NCBI GenBank assembly: GCA_029974985.1
Contig: JARKQC010000014.1
Location: 57,241-121,240, forward strand
Length of the DNA stretch: 64,000 nt
From: Bacteroidota bacterium
GTDB taxonomy: Bacteria; Bacteroidota; Ignavibacteria; Kapaibacteriales; UBA2268
Direction of reading: 5' to 3'
This document shows, piece by piece, positions 26,671 to 35,484 of this stretch (position 1 is the first letter of the stretch; every line of letters starts with the position of its first letter). The notes beneath the pieces were generated by a model, which was not told the origin of the DNA, did no database searches, and was given only the letters and a program-made list of their open reading frames with translations. A program made the position numbers and the translations under genes.

Positions 26671-27525
26671 CTAATAATTTCGAATAAAATCATTTAATTG
26701 CACAAAATACCAATCTTTATCATCATACATTATAAAATGATTACCCTTTTTAGCAAAGCGAATCGTGGCATTTTTTAGATTTTTAAATTGATCCCAAACT
26801 TCTTTTTGTAAAGTATTTGCAATTTCATTATTAATTAATATGAGACTTGGGCAAATAATTTTTTTCAAATCTTTTCTTCTATCAAAATTCATTAATTCAC
26901 AATATATTTTACCAAAAGTCATTTTATCGGATTGAATTTCCCAGTTAACAATAATATCGAGCATTTGTTTATTATCTAATTGAGATTCTATCTCTTGTTT
27001 AACAGAATTTATAAAATCTTCGTTGTCCATATCAGCTAAATGTACGCCATAAATTGTACAATCAAGTGTATCATTTTCTATAAAATCGGGATTATTTAAA
27101 ATTGCTTCGCAAGGATAGCCATCAACATCAATTATTCTAAGTGGCAAATCTGGATAATCCATTGCTATTGAAAGAGTAAGCATTCCACCCATACTATGCC
27201 CTACTATTATTGGTTTATCAATATTATTGTCTAAAATGAAATTAACAATGGCATTTTTCCAATTTTCTAAAGATGGGTTTGGCTGTGGTGCTAAACCTGC
27301 AAAACCAGAAATTGACAGCACATAGCAAGTATAATCTTTAGCAAATTTTGCAACGGTTTCATTCCATACAGCACCTGAGCAACCAAATCCGTGAATAAAT
27401 ATAATTGATTGCTCACCTTGTCCCAGTTTTTGCACTTCAAAAGGGTATTTTTCGCTCTGACTATATGTATTAAAATAAAATGCTATAATCAGAAATATGC
27501 TAATTAAAATCTTACTATATTTCAT
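26671..27525 (-). CDS. Exported alpha/beta hydrolase
   Basis: 284 residues with a signal-like N-terminus (MKYSKILISIFLIIAFYFNTYS). Alpha/beta-hydrolase fold: oxyanion motif FIHGFGCSGAVW, nucleophile serine in GHSMGGML (about residue 111), and a likely catalytic histidine in GNHFIMYDD near the C-terminus. Substrate unknown; carboxylesterases and similar enzymes share these features. It is convergent with the preceding gene, with only 2 bases between the stops. Confidence 0.85.
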   Translation of the reverse strand: MKYSKILISIFLIIAFYFNTYSQSEKYPFEVQKLGQGEQSIIFIHGFGCSGAVWNETVAKFAKDYTCYVLSISGFAGLAPQPNPSLENWKNAIVNFILDNNIDKPIIVGHSMGGMLTLSIAMDYPDLPLRIIDVDGYPCEAILNNPDFIENDTLDCTIYGVHLADMDNEDFINSVKQEIESQLDNKQMLDIIVNWEIQSDKMTFGKIYCELMNFDRRKDLKKIICPSLILINNEIANTLQKEVWDQFKNLKNATIRFAKKGNHFIMYDDKDWYFVQLNDFIRNY

Positions 27526-27660
27526 TTAAACACTCCTCAATAAAATTTAATTATATTTATAAGTTCAAAAATAATAATAATTTACACAATGAAATATTAT
27601 TATTTATTTAATATAGAGCAAATTAGGGTAAAATATAGTTTTTTTTTCGATGAGATTTTA

Positions 27661-27702
27661 AAAACACAAAAAGCCATCTTTTTTATTTATAAAAGATAGC
27701 TT
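27661..27702 (-). terminator. Rho-independent terminator of rplS
   Basis: Arms AAGCCATCTTTT (27671-27682) and AAAAGATAGCTT (27691-27702) pair with one mismatch. On the minus strand a T-rich tract follows. Confidence 0.8.
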
Positions 27703-27729
27703 CTTGTTGAATATTTAAAACTAAATAAA

Positions 27730-28110
27730 TTAGCTGAGTTTCTGGCGAATTCTTCTTTCGGACATTCCGCGTAAATAATAAAGTTTTGCGCGTCTTGTTC
27801 TACCGTGTTTTTCAATTGTAATTGATTGAATCATCGGGGAATTTACGGGAAATACTCTTTCAACTCCAATACCATTTGAAATTTTACGGATTGTAAAAGT
27901 TTTATTAATTCCAGATCCACGTAAACCTAAAACTATACCTTTAAAATTCTGAATACGCTCTTTTTCACCTTCGACTACTCTTACAGCAACAATTACTGTA
28001 TCGCCTTCGCGAAAATCTGGTGCTTCAGAAAAATTTTCACCGTCTTTGCTTTTTTTAAGTTCTTTGGCTCTTTCCATTGCCAAATTATTTACATATTCTA
28101 ATGATGTCAT
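27730..28110 (-). CDS. rplS: 50S ribosomal protein L19
   Basis: 126 residues from the ATG at 28110; a GTG five codons upstream (28125) is an alternative start. Family signatures: [48 protein letters not shown], and [10 protein letters not shown] at the C-terminus. L19 sits at the subunit interface of the ribosome. It stands alone here, without the rpsP-rimM-trmD genes that often accompany it, and has its own terminator. Confidence 0.96.
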   Translation of the reverse strand: MTSLEYVNNLAMERAKELKKSKDGENFSEAPDFREGDTVIVAVRVVEGEKERIQNFKGIVLGLRGSGINKTFTIRKISNGIGVERVFPVNSPMIQSITIEKHGRTRRAKLYYLRGMSERRIRQKLS

Positions 28111-28280
28111 AACTTTTTTCTCCACTAAAAGTTTAGAACATCAAAAATAATACTTTTTTTGCAAATAATAAAATTATTTTTATAATTATGTTTATTTTTG
28201 AACATATTTTATTTAATATTTATACTAATATAAAATCATCAATGCTAATACTTGCTAAAAATTGATTATAAATAAATCAG

Positions 28281-29417
28281 TTATTCAAAATTAATTGGAT
28301 AGTCGCCAAAAAAAGTAGTTCCAAACTGCTCATCACTAATAAAACTAACTTTTCCTTTTAGATATTTTTCGCTTAAAAGTTTCATACTATATGTTCCAAG
28401 CCCTCTATTGGCACCTTTGGTTGAAAAAGATCTTTGGAAAATTTGAAGTTGGATTTTTCGAGGTATAAATTTTTGACTATGTACCGAGAAAATAATTCTT
28501 TTTTTATCTTCAGAAATATTGACATTTAAGGTAACAGTTTGTCCTTTATCTGATGCTTCGAGTGCATTTTTGGTCATATTACCAAGCACTCTTAATAATA
28601 AGGCTTCATCTGTATTAAAATTAATATTTACACAATTTTCATTAGCTACGATAGTTTTATTTTTACATAACTCTTGTTGAGAATAAAATGAAGTTAAAAA
28701 ATTTAATATTTTTTTTGAATTTACATCAACAATATGTAAACTAAGCTCATTATTTTCTGCATTTGTAATATCTCGTTGAGTAAGGATTTCGTTCATTAAT
28801 TGATTACTCGAATCGTATAATAAATCTTTAAAATCATTAATTTCTTCGGGATTTTCTTGAATTACAGCAGAAATTCCCTTAATTCCACCAGCAATATTAA
28901 GTACATCGTGAAAAAATATTCTTTCAAGATTTCTTCTTCTTTTCTCATCGCTAATATCTACAATCGAAAATATTACAAATTTTTTGCCTTCAGCTTCGTA
29001 AGGACTTGTAAAAACTCGTAAATCAAAGGCGCTATTTGTATCAGTTGGTATTCTACATTCTTCGATACTTGGTATATTATCTATTGAACTTATAATTGCT
29101 TTAACAGCTCCACAATATCTACACGCTTCACTTGTTCCGCAACCACCCGTCATTTCTTTTGCATGAACGCAATTAACTGCTTCGCCCGGTCTAAGTCCAA
29201 GAATTGTATTAAAATCATTTATTCCCAAAGCACAAAGAGTAGTTTTATTTGCATAGATAATTTGCCGATTTTCATTTAAAATTAAATACATTATCGGTAC
29301 TGAATCAAGAAAAAAAGTTAATTGTTGCTGATTTTGGAAATATTTTTTTTGTTCTTCTAACTCTTCAACTGTTGATCTTTTTGCAGGTGCAAAATATGTA
29401 TTAATTAATTCGCTCAT
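28281..29417 (-). CDS. PAS histidine kinase with cysteine-rich insertion
   Basis: 378 residues from the ATG at 29417; a TTG seven codons upstream is the longer alternative. A PAS domain (VPIMYLILNENRQIIYANKT) contains the stretch NCVHAKEMTGGCGTSEACR followed by YCGA, four cysteines and a histidine that could hold a metal or cluster. Then comes a DHp helix (IFFHDVLNIAGGIKG with the phospho-acceptor His) and an ATPase domain (NMTKNALEAS, FSTKGANRGLGTYSMKLL). The G1 box is altered (FSVHSQKFIP), which is usual for this subfamily with the H-D-x-x-N DHp. A soluble sensor, possibly for redox state or a metal; this is inference. No receiver gene is adjacent. Confidence 0.85.
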   Translation of the reverse strand: MSELINTYFAPAKRSTVEELEEQKKYFQNQQQLTFFLDSVPIMYLILNENRQIIYANKTTLCALGINDFNTILGLRPGEAVNCVHAKEMTGGCGTSEACRYCGAVKAIISSIDNIPSIEECRIPTDTNSAFDLRVFTSPYEAEGKKFVIFSIVDISDEKRRRNLERIFFHDVLNIAGGIKGISAVIQENPEEINDFKDLLYDSSNQLMNEILTQRDITNAENNELSLHIVDVNSKKILNFLTSFYSQQELCKNKTIVANENCVNINFNTDEALLLRVLGNMTKNALEASDKGQTVTLNVNISEDKKRIIFSVHSQKFIPRKIQLQIFQRSFSTKGANRGLGTYSMKLLSEKYLKGKVSFISDEQFGTTFFGDYPINFE

Positions 29418-29518
29418 AGTTAAACATTTTAGTTTCAAAATATTATCATATTAATTAACGTCAAAAATAAATAAAATAATTTTATTTTAATTGGAATATT
29501 ATTAATTGTAGGTGTAAA

Positions 29519-30262
29519 ATGGATAATTTTAAAATTGCATTAATTGGATACGGAAAAATGGGTAAGGAAATTCATAAATTTGCAAAAGAAAAAGGCATAA
29601 TCGTAAGCGAAATTTATGATATAGATAATCCAATTTTCGAGGCTGATACTTATGATTTTAATGTTGCTATTGATTTTTCAATGCCATCGGCAGTAATTCG
29701 AAATGCTGAAATAATTGCAAAAGCAAAAAAGAATTTAGTAATTGGTACTACGGGCTGGTATAATAAAAAAGATATTGTGCAACATATTGCAGAAGATAAT
29801 AATATCGGAATAGTATGGGGTTCTAATTTTTCAATTGGTATGCAATTATTTTTTAAAATGATTAATTATGGAACTCAATTATTAAACAAACTCGAATTTT
29901 ATGATGTTTATACCCACGAAATACATCATTCAAAAAAGAAAGATAGCCCTTCGGGAACTAGTTTAAATATCGCAAATATAATTCTTAATAATATTGAATA
30001 TAAAAAAAATATTATTACTGGCTGTCTTGAAAATGAAATTAATAAGGAAAATCTTCACGTTAGCTCTACAAGAGGTGGATTCGAACCGGGTAAACATACA
30101 GTTTATTTCGATTCGGAGCAAGACATAATAGAACTTACTCATCAAGCTCGTAACCGTGTGGGGTTTGCTATGGGAGCGTTAAAAGCCGCAGAATTAATTC
30201 ACAAGAAAAAAGGTTTTTATGCATTCGAAGAATTACTTGAAGAATTTTGGAATATTACTTAA
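29519..30262 (+). CDS. dapB: 4-hydroxy-tetrahydrodipicolinate reductase
   Basis: 247 residues. NAD(P)H-dependent reductase of lysine and diaminopimelate synthesis. N-terminal Rossmann loop IALIGYGKMGKEI; central VIGTTGWY; active-site signature EIHHSKKKDSPSGTS with the catalytic histidines and the lysine; C-terminal FEPGKHTVYFDS and LTHQARNRVGFAMGA. It stands alone without other dap genes and lies 65 bases ahead of the sigma factor gene. Confidence 0.95.
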   Translation: MDNFKIALIGYGKMGKEIHKFAKEKGIIVSEIYDIDNPIFEADTYDFNVAIDFSMPSAVIRNAEIIAKAKKNLVIGTTGWYNKKDIVQHIAEDNNIGIVWGSNFSIGMQLFFKMINYGTQLLNKLEFYDVYTHEIHHSKKKDSPSGTSLNIANIILNNIEYKKNIITGCLENEINKENLHVSSTRGGFEPGKHTVYFDSEQDIIELTHQARNRVGFAMGALKAAELIHKKKGFYAFEELLEEFWNIT

Positions 30263-30327
30263 AATAATTTTGTAACTAATTTTATTATTATGTGTTATTG
30301 TTTTTGAATGAATTGAAAAGCTAAATT

Positions 30328-30903
30328 ATGGGAAAAAGTTTTGATGAATATAGTGATACAGAACTATACTATATGCTTTGCGAGGATAAGAAAATTGCTG
30401 AGCGAGCTTTTTCTATAATTTTTTCAAGGCATTCATCAAGGATTTTTGCTTATTGCAGACGGTTCATTGGAAATAAGGAAGAAGCTCAGGATATTTTTCA
30501 GGAAACTTTTTTGAGATTTCATCAAAGTGCAAGTAAAGATAGAGAGATGACAAATGTTCCTGCTTTTATTTTAAGAATTGCACGTAATTTATGCGTCAAT
30601 TATAAAAAAAGGGAAAAACAATCGGTAAGTTTTGAAGATTTTATGGTTGCTGATTCTTCAAGTGAAACTGAATCCGAAAAAAACGAAATGATGGATTTGA
30701 TTAAAAACGCTCTCGAAACTTTGCCTGATGATTATAAAGAGCCTTTGATTTTAAGAGAATATAACGGTTTGTCTTATAATGAAATTTCCGATATTACAGG
30801 GCAATCACTTGCAAACGTAAAAATTAGAATTCATAGGGCAAAACAAAGAATTAAAGATATTCTTTCTCCGTATTTACTCGAAATAAATGAGAATATAAAA
30901 TAA
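30328..30903 (+). CDS. ECF RNA polymerase sigma factor
   Basis: 191 residues. The sigma-2 region is RHSSRIFAYCRRFIGNKEEA and DIFQETFLRFH; the sigma-4 region is LETLPDDYKEPLILREYNGL followed by SYNEISDITGQSLANVK, a helix-turn-helix. Group 4 (ECF) type. The next gene, 16 bases downstream, encodes a membrane protein with an anti-sigma-like N-terminus, the classic sigma/anti-sigma pair. The regulon is unknown. Confidence 0.93.
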   Translation: MGKSFDEYSDTELYYMLCEDKKIAERAFSIIFSRHSSRIFAYCRRFIGNKEEAQDIFQETFLRFHQSASKDREMTNVPAFILRIARNLCVNYKKREKQSVSFEDFMVADSSSETESEKNEMMDLIKNALETLPDDYKEPLILREYNGLSYNEISDITGQSLANVKIRIHRAKQRIKDILSPYLLEINENIK

Positions 30904-30919
30904 TAATATAAATAGTAAA

Positions 30920-32167
30920 ATGAAAGAATTTACAAACGAAACATCGTCGGAACTTTTAACACAGCTTATTGATGGCGAGCTTGACTCTTCATTAGAAGCG
31001 TCGTTATATGATGAGTTGGCAAGTTCTACAGAATTACAATACGAGCTAAAAAATCATCTCGCAGTTCGTAATGCAATTCAAAAGGATACCGAAGCTTTTA
31101 CGCCACCGCCCGAATCAGTCAAAGCAATTTTTGACTCATTAGGATACGCTCCTCCACCAAATGCTTCGAATAGTATAATTAGGCGTAGTCCGCTGCTATT
31201 TACATTTTTCAAAAGGTCGGCTGTACCGCTTGCAATATTATTAATTGCTTCTTTTACAGCATATAATATTTTCAATAATAATATGAATGTAAACGCAGAT
31301 AGTAATAGTAATTATTCGAATAACACTACTAATAATATCGAAAATACATCTAATATTATCAAAAATATCGTTGAAAAAATTGATAAAAATGTTGTTCAGA
31401 ATAATAAAATTAATAATAGTGGTATTGCTAATAATAAAACTAAGTTAAAAAATAGTATTCCACTTATTAGTTCAAGAGAAACTAATGATAAAAAAGAAAA
31501 TACGATTATTGTAGTTTCTAATAATTCAAATTTAGTTACTGATAATTTTAATACACATTCAAAAATTGATTTATCTAATATCGAATTGAATAGATTAAAT
31601 ACTAAGTCTTTAGATAATACAACTCAATTTAATCCAATATTTAATATGTCAGAAATTTTGAATTCAAATTCAAATAATTTTGCTATTTATCTTAAAGGTA
31701 TAAATAATATTAATAATGATTTAGGCAATCCATTTATTAATAATGATAATTCGCTTAATAATATTAGTTTAGGGTTTACATATCTTAATTCTGGCTTTTT
31801 TAAATTAGGTTTCGAAATTGGTCAACAAAGATTCGCAGCAAGAGAAACTAATCCCGAAAACGAATTTATTTTGATAAATTCAACTCAATCTGTATTTTGG
31901 TACGCCGCTACTATTAAACACAATGCAGATTATTTAGAAGTACTAAATACTCAACCATATATCCAAGCCGCAATTGGTAGTGGAAATTTTGGAAAATATA
32001 TGACTCGATTTTCAATTGGATTAGAATGCAAACCATTTAATAATTCATCACTTGGATTTATTACTGGTTATGAAAATTCAAATTTAATGTATTCGATTCA
32101 AAACAACACTCAATCATTAAGTACTTCTTCTAATTGTTATTTCTTTGGACTAACTTATGGCTTTTAA
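30920..32167 (+). CDS. Membrane anti-sigma-like protein with beta-barrel-like C-terminus
   Basis: 415 residues. Residues 1-70 (SELLTQLIDGELDSSLEASL, SSTELQYELKNHLAVRNAI) resemble the anti-sigma domain, but without the zinc-binding H-x-x-x-C-x-x-C. One membrane segment lies around residues 100-120 (SAVPLAILLIASFTAYNIF). A long Asn/Ser-rich spacer (about 120-240) follows, then a strand-rich region to the end (ISLGFTYLNSGFFKLGFEIG, TRFSIGLECKPF, YFFGLTYGF) ending in Phe like outer-membrane barrels. The likely job is to hold the neighbouring ECF factor at the inner membrane and sense envelope state. RseP (1672) could be the protease that releases it. This chain is inference. Confidence 0.7.
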   Translation: MKEFTNETSSELLTQLIDGELDSSLEASLYDELASSTELQYELKNHLAVRNAIQKDTEAFTPPPESVKAIFDSLGYAPPPNASNSIIRRSPLLFTFFKRSAVPLAILLIASFTAYNIFNNNMNVNADSNSNYSNNTTNNIENTSNIIKNIVEKIDKNVVQNNKINNSGIANNKTKLKNSIPLISSRETNDKKENTIIVVSNNSNLVTDNFNTHSKIDLSNIELNRLNTKSLDNTTQFNPIFNMSEILNSNSNNFAIYLKGINNINNDLGNPFINNDNSLNNISLGFTYLNSGFFKLGFEIGQQRFAARETNPENEFILINSTQSVFWYAATIKHNADYLEVLNTQPYIQAAIGSGNFGKYMTRFSIGLECKPFNNSSLGFITGYENSNLMYSIQNNTQSLSTSSNCYFFGLTYGF

Positions 32168-32207
32168 TAAATAGTAAAACCTAATTATATTACACCTCTA
32201 AAATTTT

Positions 32208-32239
32208 AAGGGATTTCAGTAATAAGAAATCCCTTTTTT
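32208..32239 (+). terminator. Rho-independent terminator of the sigma operon
   Basis: Perfect 10-base arms AAGGGATTTC and GAAATCCCTT with an 8-base loop, followed by six T. Confidence 0.88.
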
Positions 32240-32405
32240 AATAAAATTTCAATTATAAATCCAAAAATAATTTTACAAAATGAGACAATAATGATAAGAT
32301 TAGACAGAATGTTTATCCTAATGTTAATACAAAATATTAAGTTATTGTTATTGTTATTACTTTTACTAAATTTTTAGTGATTAAATAATAAAACTTTTAT
32401 ATTAT

Positions 32406-32444
32406 AAGGACTGAATTCAGATTTATATAAAATATTCAGTCCTT
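32406..32444 (-). terminator. Hairpin, likely terminator of the 32495 gene
   Basis: Perfect 11-base arms AAGGACTGAAT and ATTCAGTCCTT with a 17-base loop. It lies 50 bases beyond the stop of the minus-strand gene. No strong T-run follows on either strand. Confidence 0.55.
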
Positions 32445-32494
32445 AATTATTTTACAAATTATTATAAATCATATAAATAATATACAATTATTAA

Positions 32495-33190
32495 TTATTT
32501 AATAATCGAAGTTCCAGATAAAAATAATTCTTTTTTATTTATATCCCAAAATGATTCAGCATTATAAAATACTTCTGTAATACAATTTCTTATAGGTAAG
32601 GTTGTTCCATTAGTAAATTGATAAATATGATTTATTGTAATTGGTGTTGTCCCCCCCGTTGTATCTGGAATACCCATACTAAAATTACCCTGCAAACTAT
32701 TCGGATTTGCTTGATTTGTTAATGGAAGTGCATAGTTTGGTGGAATCTTATAGTTTAGTTGATTGTTATCAATATAATTGCCCGATATTTCGACACTTGC
32801 TCTATAAATATTTGGAGATACTTTTTGAAAATTACCCTCTATTATGATTTGATTGTTATTTTTTTGCGGATTATTGTTTACTAATACAATCTCTCTTCTA
32901 CTCCTATAATTTCCATTAGATAGATTATAAATATTTGGAACTCCATAATTACTATAACTACCATGTGAACAAGCTATACCAAAAATCGAAACACCAACTG
33001 AAAATGGGTGAAATATTGCTGGAAATTGTTCAAAAAATGCAGAAGCGGAAAATTTACCTGTTTCTGGGTCGGCATTTAAACTACCTTTTCCAATAATCTG
33101 CGCTGCGATTATTTGATTTATTTTATTACTTCTTGATTTTATTGGCTGGATATTAATAGTACCATTATAATCAAATAATATTACAAGCAT
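32495..33190 (-). CDS. Protein of unknown function
   Basis: 231 residues from an ATG. There is no signal peptide, membrane segment or recognised motif. The C-terminal two thirds are rich in Asn, Gly, Ser and Tyr with alternating strands (RSRREIVLVNN, QIIIEGNFQKVS, IYRASVEISGNYI), suggesting a beta-sandwich-like fold. The G-T-T-P-I segment is preceded by a run of C on the plus strand (CCCCCCC region near 32650). Long AT-rich non-coding stretches flank it on both sides, so it is an isolated gene and may be lineage-specific. Confidence 0.5.
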   Translation of the reverse strand: MLVILFDYNGTINIQPIKSRSNKINQIIAAQIIGKGSLNADPETGKFSASAFFEQFPAIFHPFSVGVSIFGIACSHGSYSNYGVPNIYNLSNGNYRSRREIVLVNNNPQKNNNQIIIEGNFQKVSPNIYRASVEISGNYIDNNQLNYKIPPNYALPLTNQANPNSLQGNFSMGIPDTTGGTTPITINHIYQFTNGTTLPIRNCITEVFYNAESFWDINKKELFLSGTSIIK

Positions 33191-33764
33191 AATTCAGACT
33201 CCTTTAAATTAATTTTAAAAAAAAATATAAACCTCGAAATGAATTTTTAGTTATAACAAAAATTATTAAATAATAAAATTTTGTATATAAAAACAACTTA
33301 GTCATCAATAAGATTAACTCTTATTTTTTAATATACTTTGTGCTATATTTTTTTTGCGACAGTAAAGAGTGCTAAACTATTATAAATCTCAACTGTCGCA
33401 GTTGCATAATACCGGGAATTTTAATCATTTCATAATATAAAAATAGTTTATACTTTAAAAAAATTAATTGTTTTCTTTGATATTTTTTTGAGGATAAAAT
33501 TTGCGGAATGATAAAGTAAAAAGAAGTCTTTATCAGGTAATTAATATAAGATTCCTTAATAATAAGAGGAAAATATGAAATTTTGCTACTAAATATTAAA
33601 TATTTATCAAGCATAAATAAATAAATTAATTTATGTAATAATGAATTTATCAAAACTACATATATTTTTTATACTATCAAAATATATTTATATTTAAAAC
33701 TACATAAATGATTAATAATTACATTAATTTAGTAAAATAATGAATTATTATAATCAAATAATAG
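33191..33764. other. Long AT-rich intergenic region
   Basis: 574 bases between the 32495 gene and lgt. A 93-codon open stretch at 33372-33653 (minus) has no coding-like composition and is not accepted. The one visible structure is a spaced inverted repeat, TGCGACAGT at 33355-33363 and ACTGTCGCA at 33392-33400. No gene is seen. Confidence 0.55.
33355..33400. repeat. Spaced inverted repeat
   Basis: Perfect 9-base arms TGCGACAGT and ACTGTCGCA, 28 bases apart, and less AT-rich than the surroundings. It is not followed by a T-run, so it is not a standard terminator. Confidence 0.5.
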
Positions 33765-34556
33765 TTAATTACTTTTAAATTTTGCTCTATAAACAAAATA
33801 TATTCCAGTTATTATAAATGGAATACTTAATATTTGCCCCATTCTAAAAGGTAAATCAACTTCAAAATCAGCTTGATATGATTTAAAATATTCGAGAATA
33901 AATCTGATTCCAAATACAAAAATTAAGAATAAGCCAAATGTATAACCGCTTTTTAATTCAGATTTATATTTTTTATAAATTGTATATAAAATAATAAAAA
34001 TTATTAGATAAGATATTGATTCGTAAAGTTGAACGGGGTGCCGGGGTATCGCGTCAATACGTTCAAAAATAAATGCCCAAGCTACATTTGACGGTATTCC
34101 ATAAATTTCTGAATTAAAAAGATTACCGAGCCTAATTAAAAATCCAGCAAGTGCAACGACTATTACAATTCTATCGAGTACCCATAAAGCAGAAATATCT
34201 TTATTTTTTTTTGAATAATATATTAAAGCAAAAATAATTGCAATACCAGCACCGTGGCTTGCCAAGCCACCTTCCCATACATATAAAATTTTTAATGGAT
34301 TTGCTAAATAAATTTCTGGTTCATAAAATAAACAATGCCCAAGTCTCGCACCAATTACTGTTGATAAGACCATAATAATTGATAAAGAATCAAGTTGCTT
34401 AATTGTTTTACCTTCATTTTTATAAATACCCGACATTATTTGATAGCCAATAACAAAGCCCAAAGCAAATAGCAAACCATACCATCTAATAGTAACTGGT
34501 CCTAATTTAATTATTTCTGGCGATACATTCCAATTAATAAAGGATAGAACATCCAT
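33765..34556 (-). CDS. lgt: Prolipoprotein diacylglyceryl transferase
   Basis: 263 residues with seven membrane segments. It transfers diacylglycerol from phosphatidylglycerol to the lipobox cysteine. Motifs: GPVTIRWYGLLFALGF, VWEGGLASHGAGIA, the Lgt signature region RLGNLFNSEIYGIPS, and RHPVQLYES. The start overlaps the nadK stop by one base (TAATG), so the two are coupled. The lipoprotein at 22557 would be a substrate. Confidence 0.96.
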   Translation of the reverse strand: MDVLSFINWNVSPEIIKLGPVTIRWYGLLFALGFVIGYQIMSGIYKNEGKTIKQLDSLSIIMVLSTVIGARLGHCLFYEPEIYLANPLKILYVWEGGLASHGAGIAIIFALIYYSKKNKDISALWVLDRIVIVVALAGFLIRLGNLFNSEIYGIPSNVAWAFIFERIDAIPRHPVQLYESISYLIIFIILYTIYKKYKSELKSGYTFGLFLIFVFGIRFILEYFKSYQADFEVDLPFRMGQILSIPFIITGIYFVYRAKFKSN

Positions 34557-35446
34557 TAAATATTACTCCTTAAAGACACTGGCATATCATAGGCATTTGT
34601 TGCCCATAATAATTTTTTTCTTAATATATCATAATATGAGCTGTCTTGCGGTTTTATTAATCTAACTCTTTCATCAGATAATTTGAATTTTATAATATCA
34701 TTAGTATTAATATTGCCTATAGTATTACCATCAGCTACTAAAATAACTCCTCCACCACCGTCTTTAATTTGGAATGTAATTTCGTTAGAATCTGGCAACA
34801 CGAGTGGACGTAAAGTCAATGAATGCGGCGAAATTGGTGTAATACATAATACTTTAGCCGAAGGGGCAATAATTGGACCTGAGCAAGATAATGAATATGC
34901 TGTTGAGCCAGTTGGCGTTGTAAGAACTAATCCATCAGCTCTATAAAATCCGACACAATGCTCATCAGAAAATACCTCGATAGTAATCATTTTCGATGAA
35001 TTTCTTTTTTCTACTACAAAATCATTAAGAGCATAGTGTTTAATGTTATCAATAGTTGTTTCAAGCACTGCTCTATCAACTAATCTAAAATTTCCATTAA
35101 TTACTTTATTGATATTATCTTCTAAATTTTCAATAGAATATTCAGCTAAAAATCCAAGTTTACCGACATTAAATCCCATTATTGGTATTTCACACATTAG
35201 CATTTCTCGTGAAGCGGCAAGCATAGTGCCGTCTCCTCCGAAAGAAATCACCATATCAGCAAACTTATCAAATTCGCATACTTGTTGAATTTTCACCGAG
35301 CCTTCTATATGCTCAGGTAAAAATGACAACAATGAAGGGCGAATAACGCATTCAATTCCAAGATTTACTAAAATTTCGGCTGCTAAAGTGGCGTACTTAA
35401 TTGCTTCAGGTTTTTCTGTATTTTCATAGATAGCAACGCTTTTCAC
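34556..35446 (-). CDS. nadK: NAD kinase
   Basis: 296 residues from the GTG at 35446, chosen because GGGG lies about 8 bases upstream and the resulting N-terminus (MKSVAIYENTEKPEA) is typical; a TTG at 35461 would add five residues. It phosphorylates NAD to NADP. Motifs: SFGGDGTMLAAS with the catalytic aspartate, GFNVGKLGFL, and the nucleotide-binding stretch TTPTGSTAYSLSCSGPI. It is coupled to lgt downstream and lies about 40 bases after era. Confidence 0.95.
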   Translation of the reverse strand: MKSVAIYENTEKPEAIKYATLAAEILVNLGIECVIRPSLLSFLPEHIEGSVKIQQVCEFDKFADMVISFGGDGTMLAASREMLMCEIPIMGFNVGKLGFLAEYSIENLEDNINKVINGNFRLVDRAVLETTIDNIKHYALNDFVVEKRNSSKMITIEVFSDEHCVGFYRADGLVLTTPTGSTAYSLSCSGPIIAPSAKVLCITPISPHSLTLRPLVLPDSNEITFQIKDGGGGVILVADGNTIGNINTNDIIKFKLSDERVRLIKPQDSSYYDILRKKLLWATNAYDMPVSLRSNI

Positions 35447-35484
35447 ATCATTACCCCACAATATAATTTATAAAATATTAACAA

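Larger units (their letters stand above)
32168..32494. other. Intergenic region with two hairpins
   Basis: AT-rich spacer of 327 bases between convergent genes. It holds the terminator of the sigma/anti-sigma operon and a second hairpin near the end of the minus-strand gene. Nothing else is recognised. Confidence 0.6.

Noticed and set aside
33372..33653. 93-codon open frame on the minus strand in the gap before lgt
   Set aside because: Composition is that of random AT-rich DNA, rich in Ile, Leu, Lys, Tyr and Phe, with no motif and no start context.
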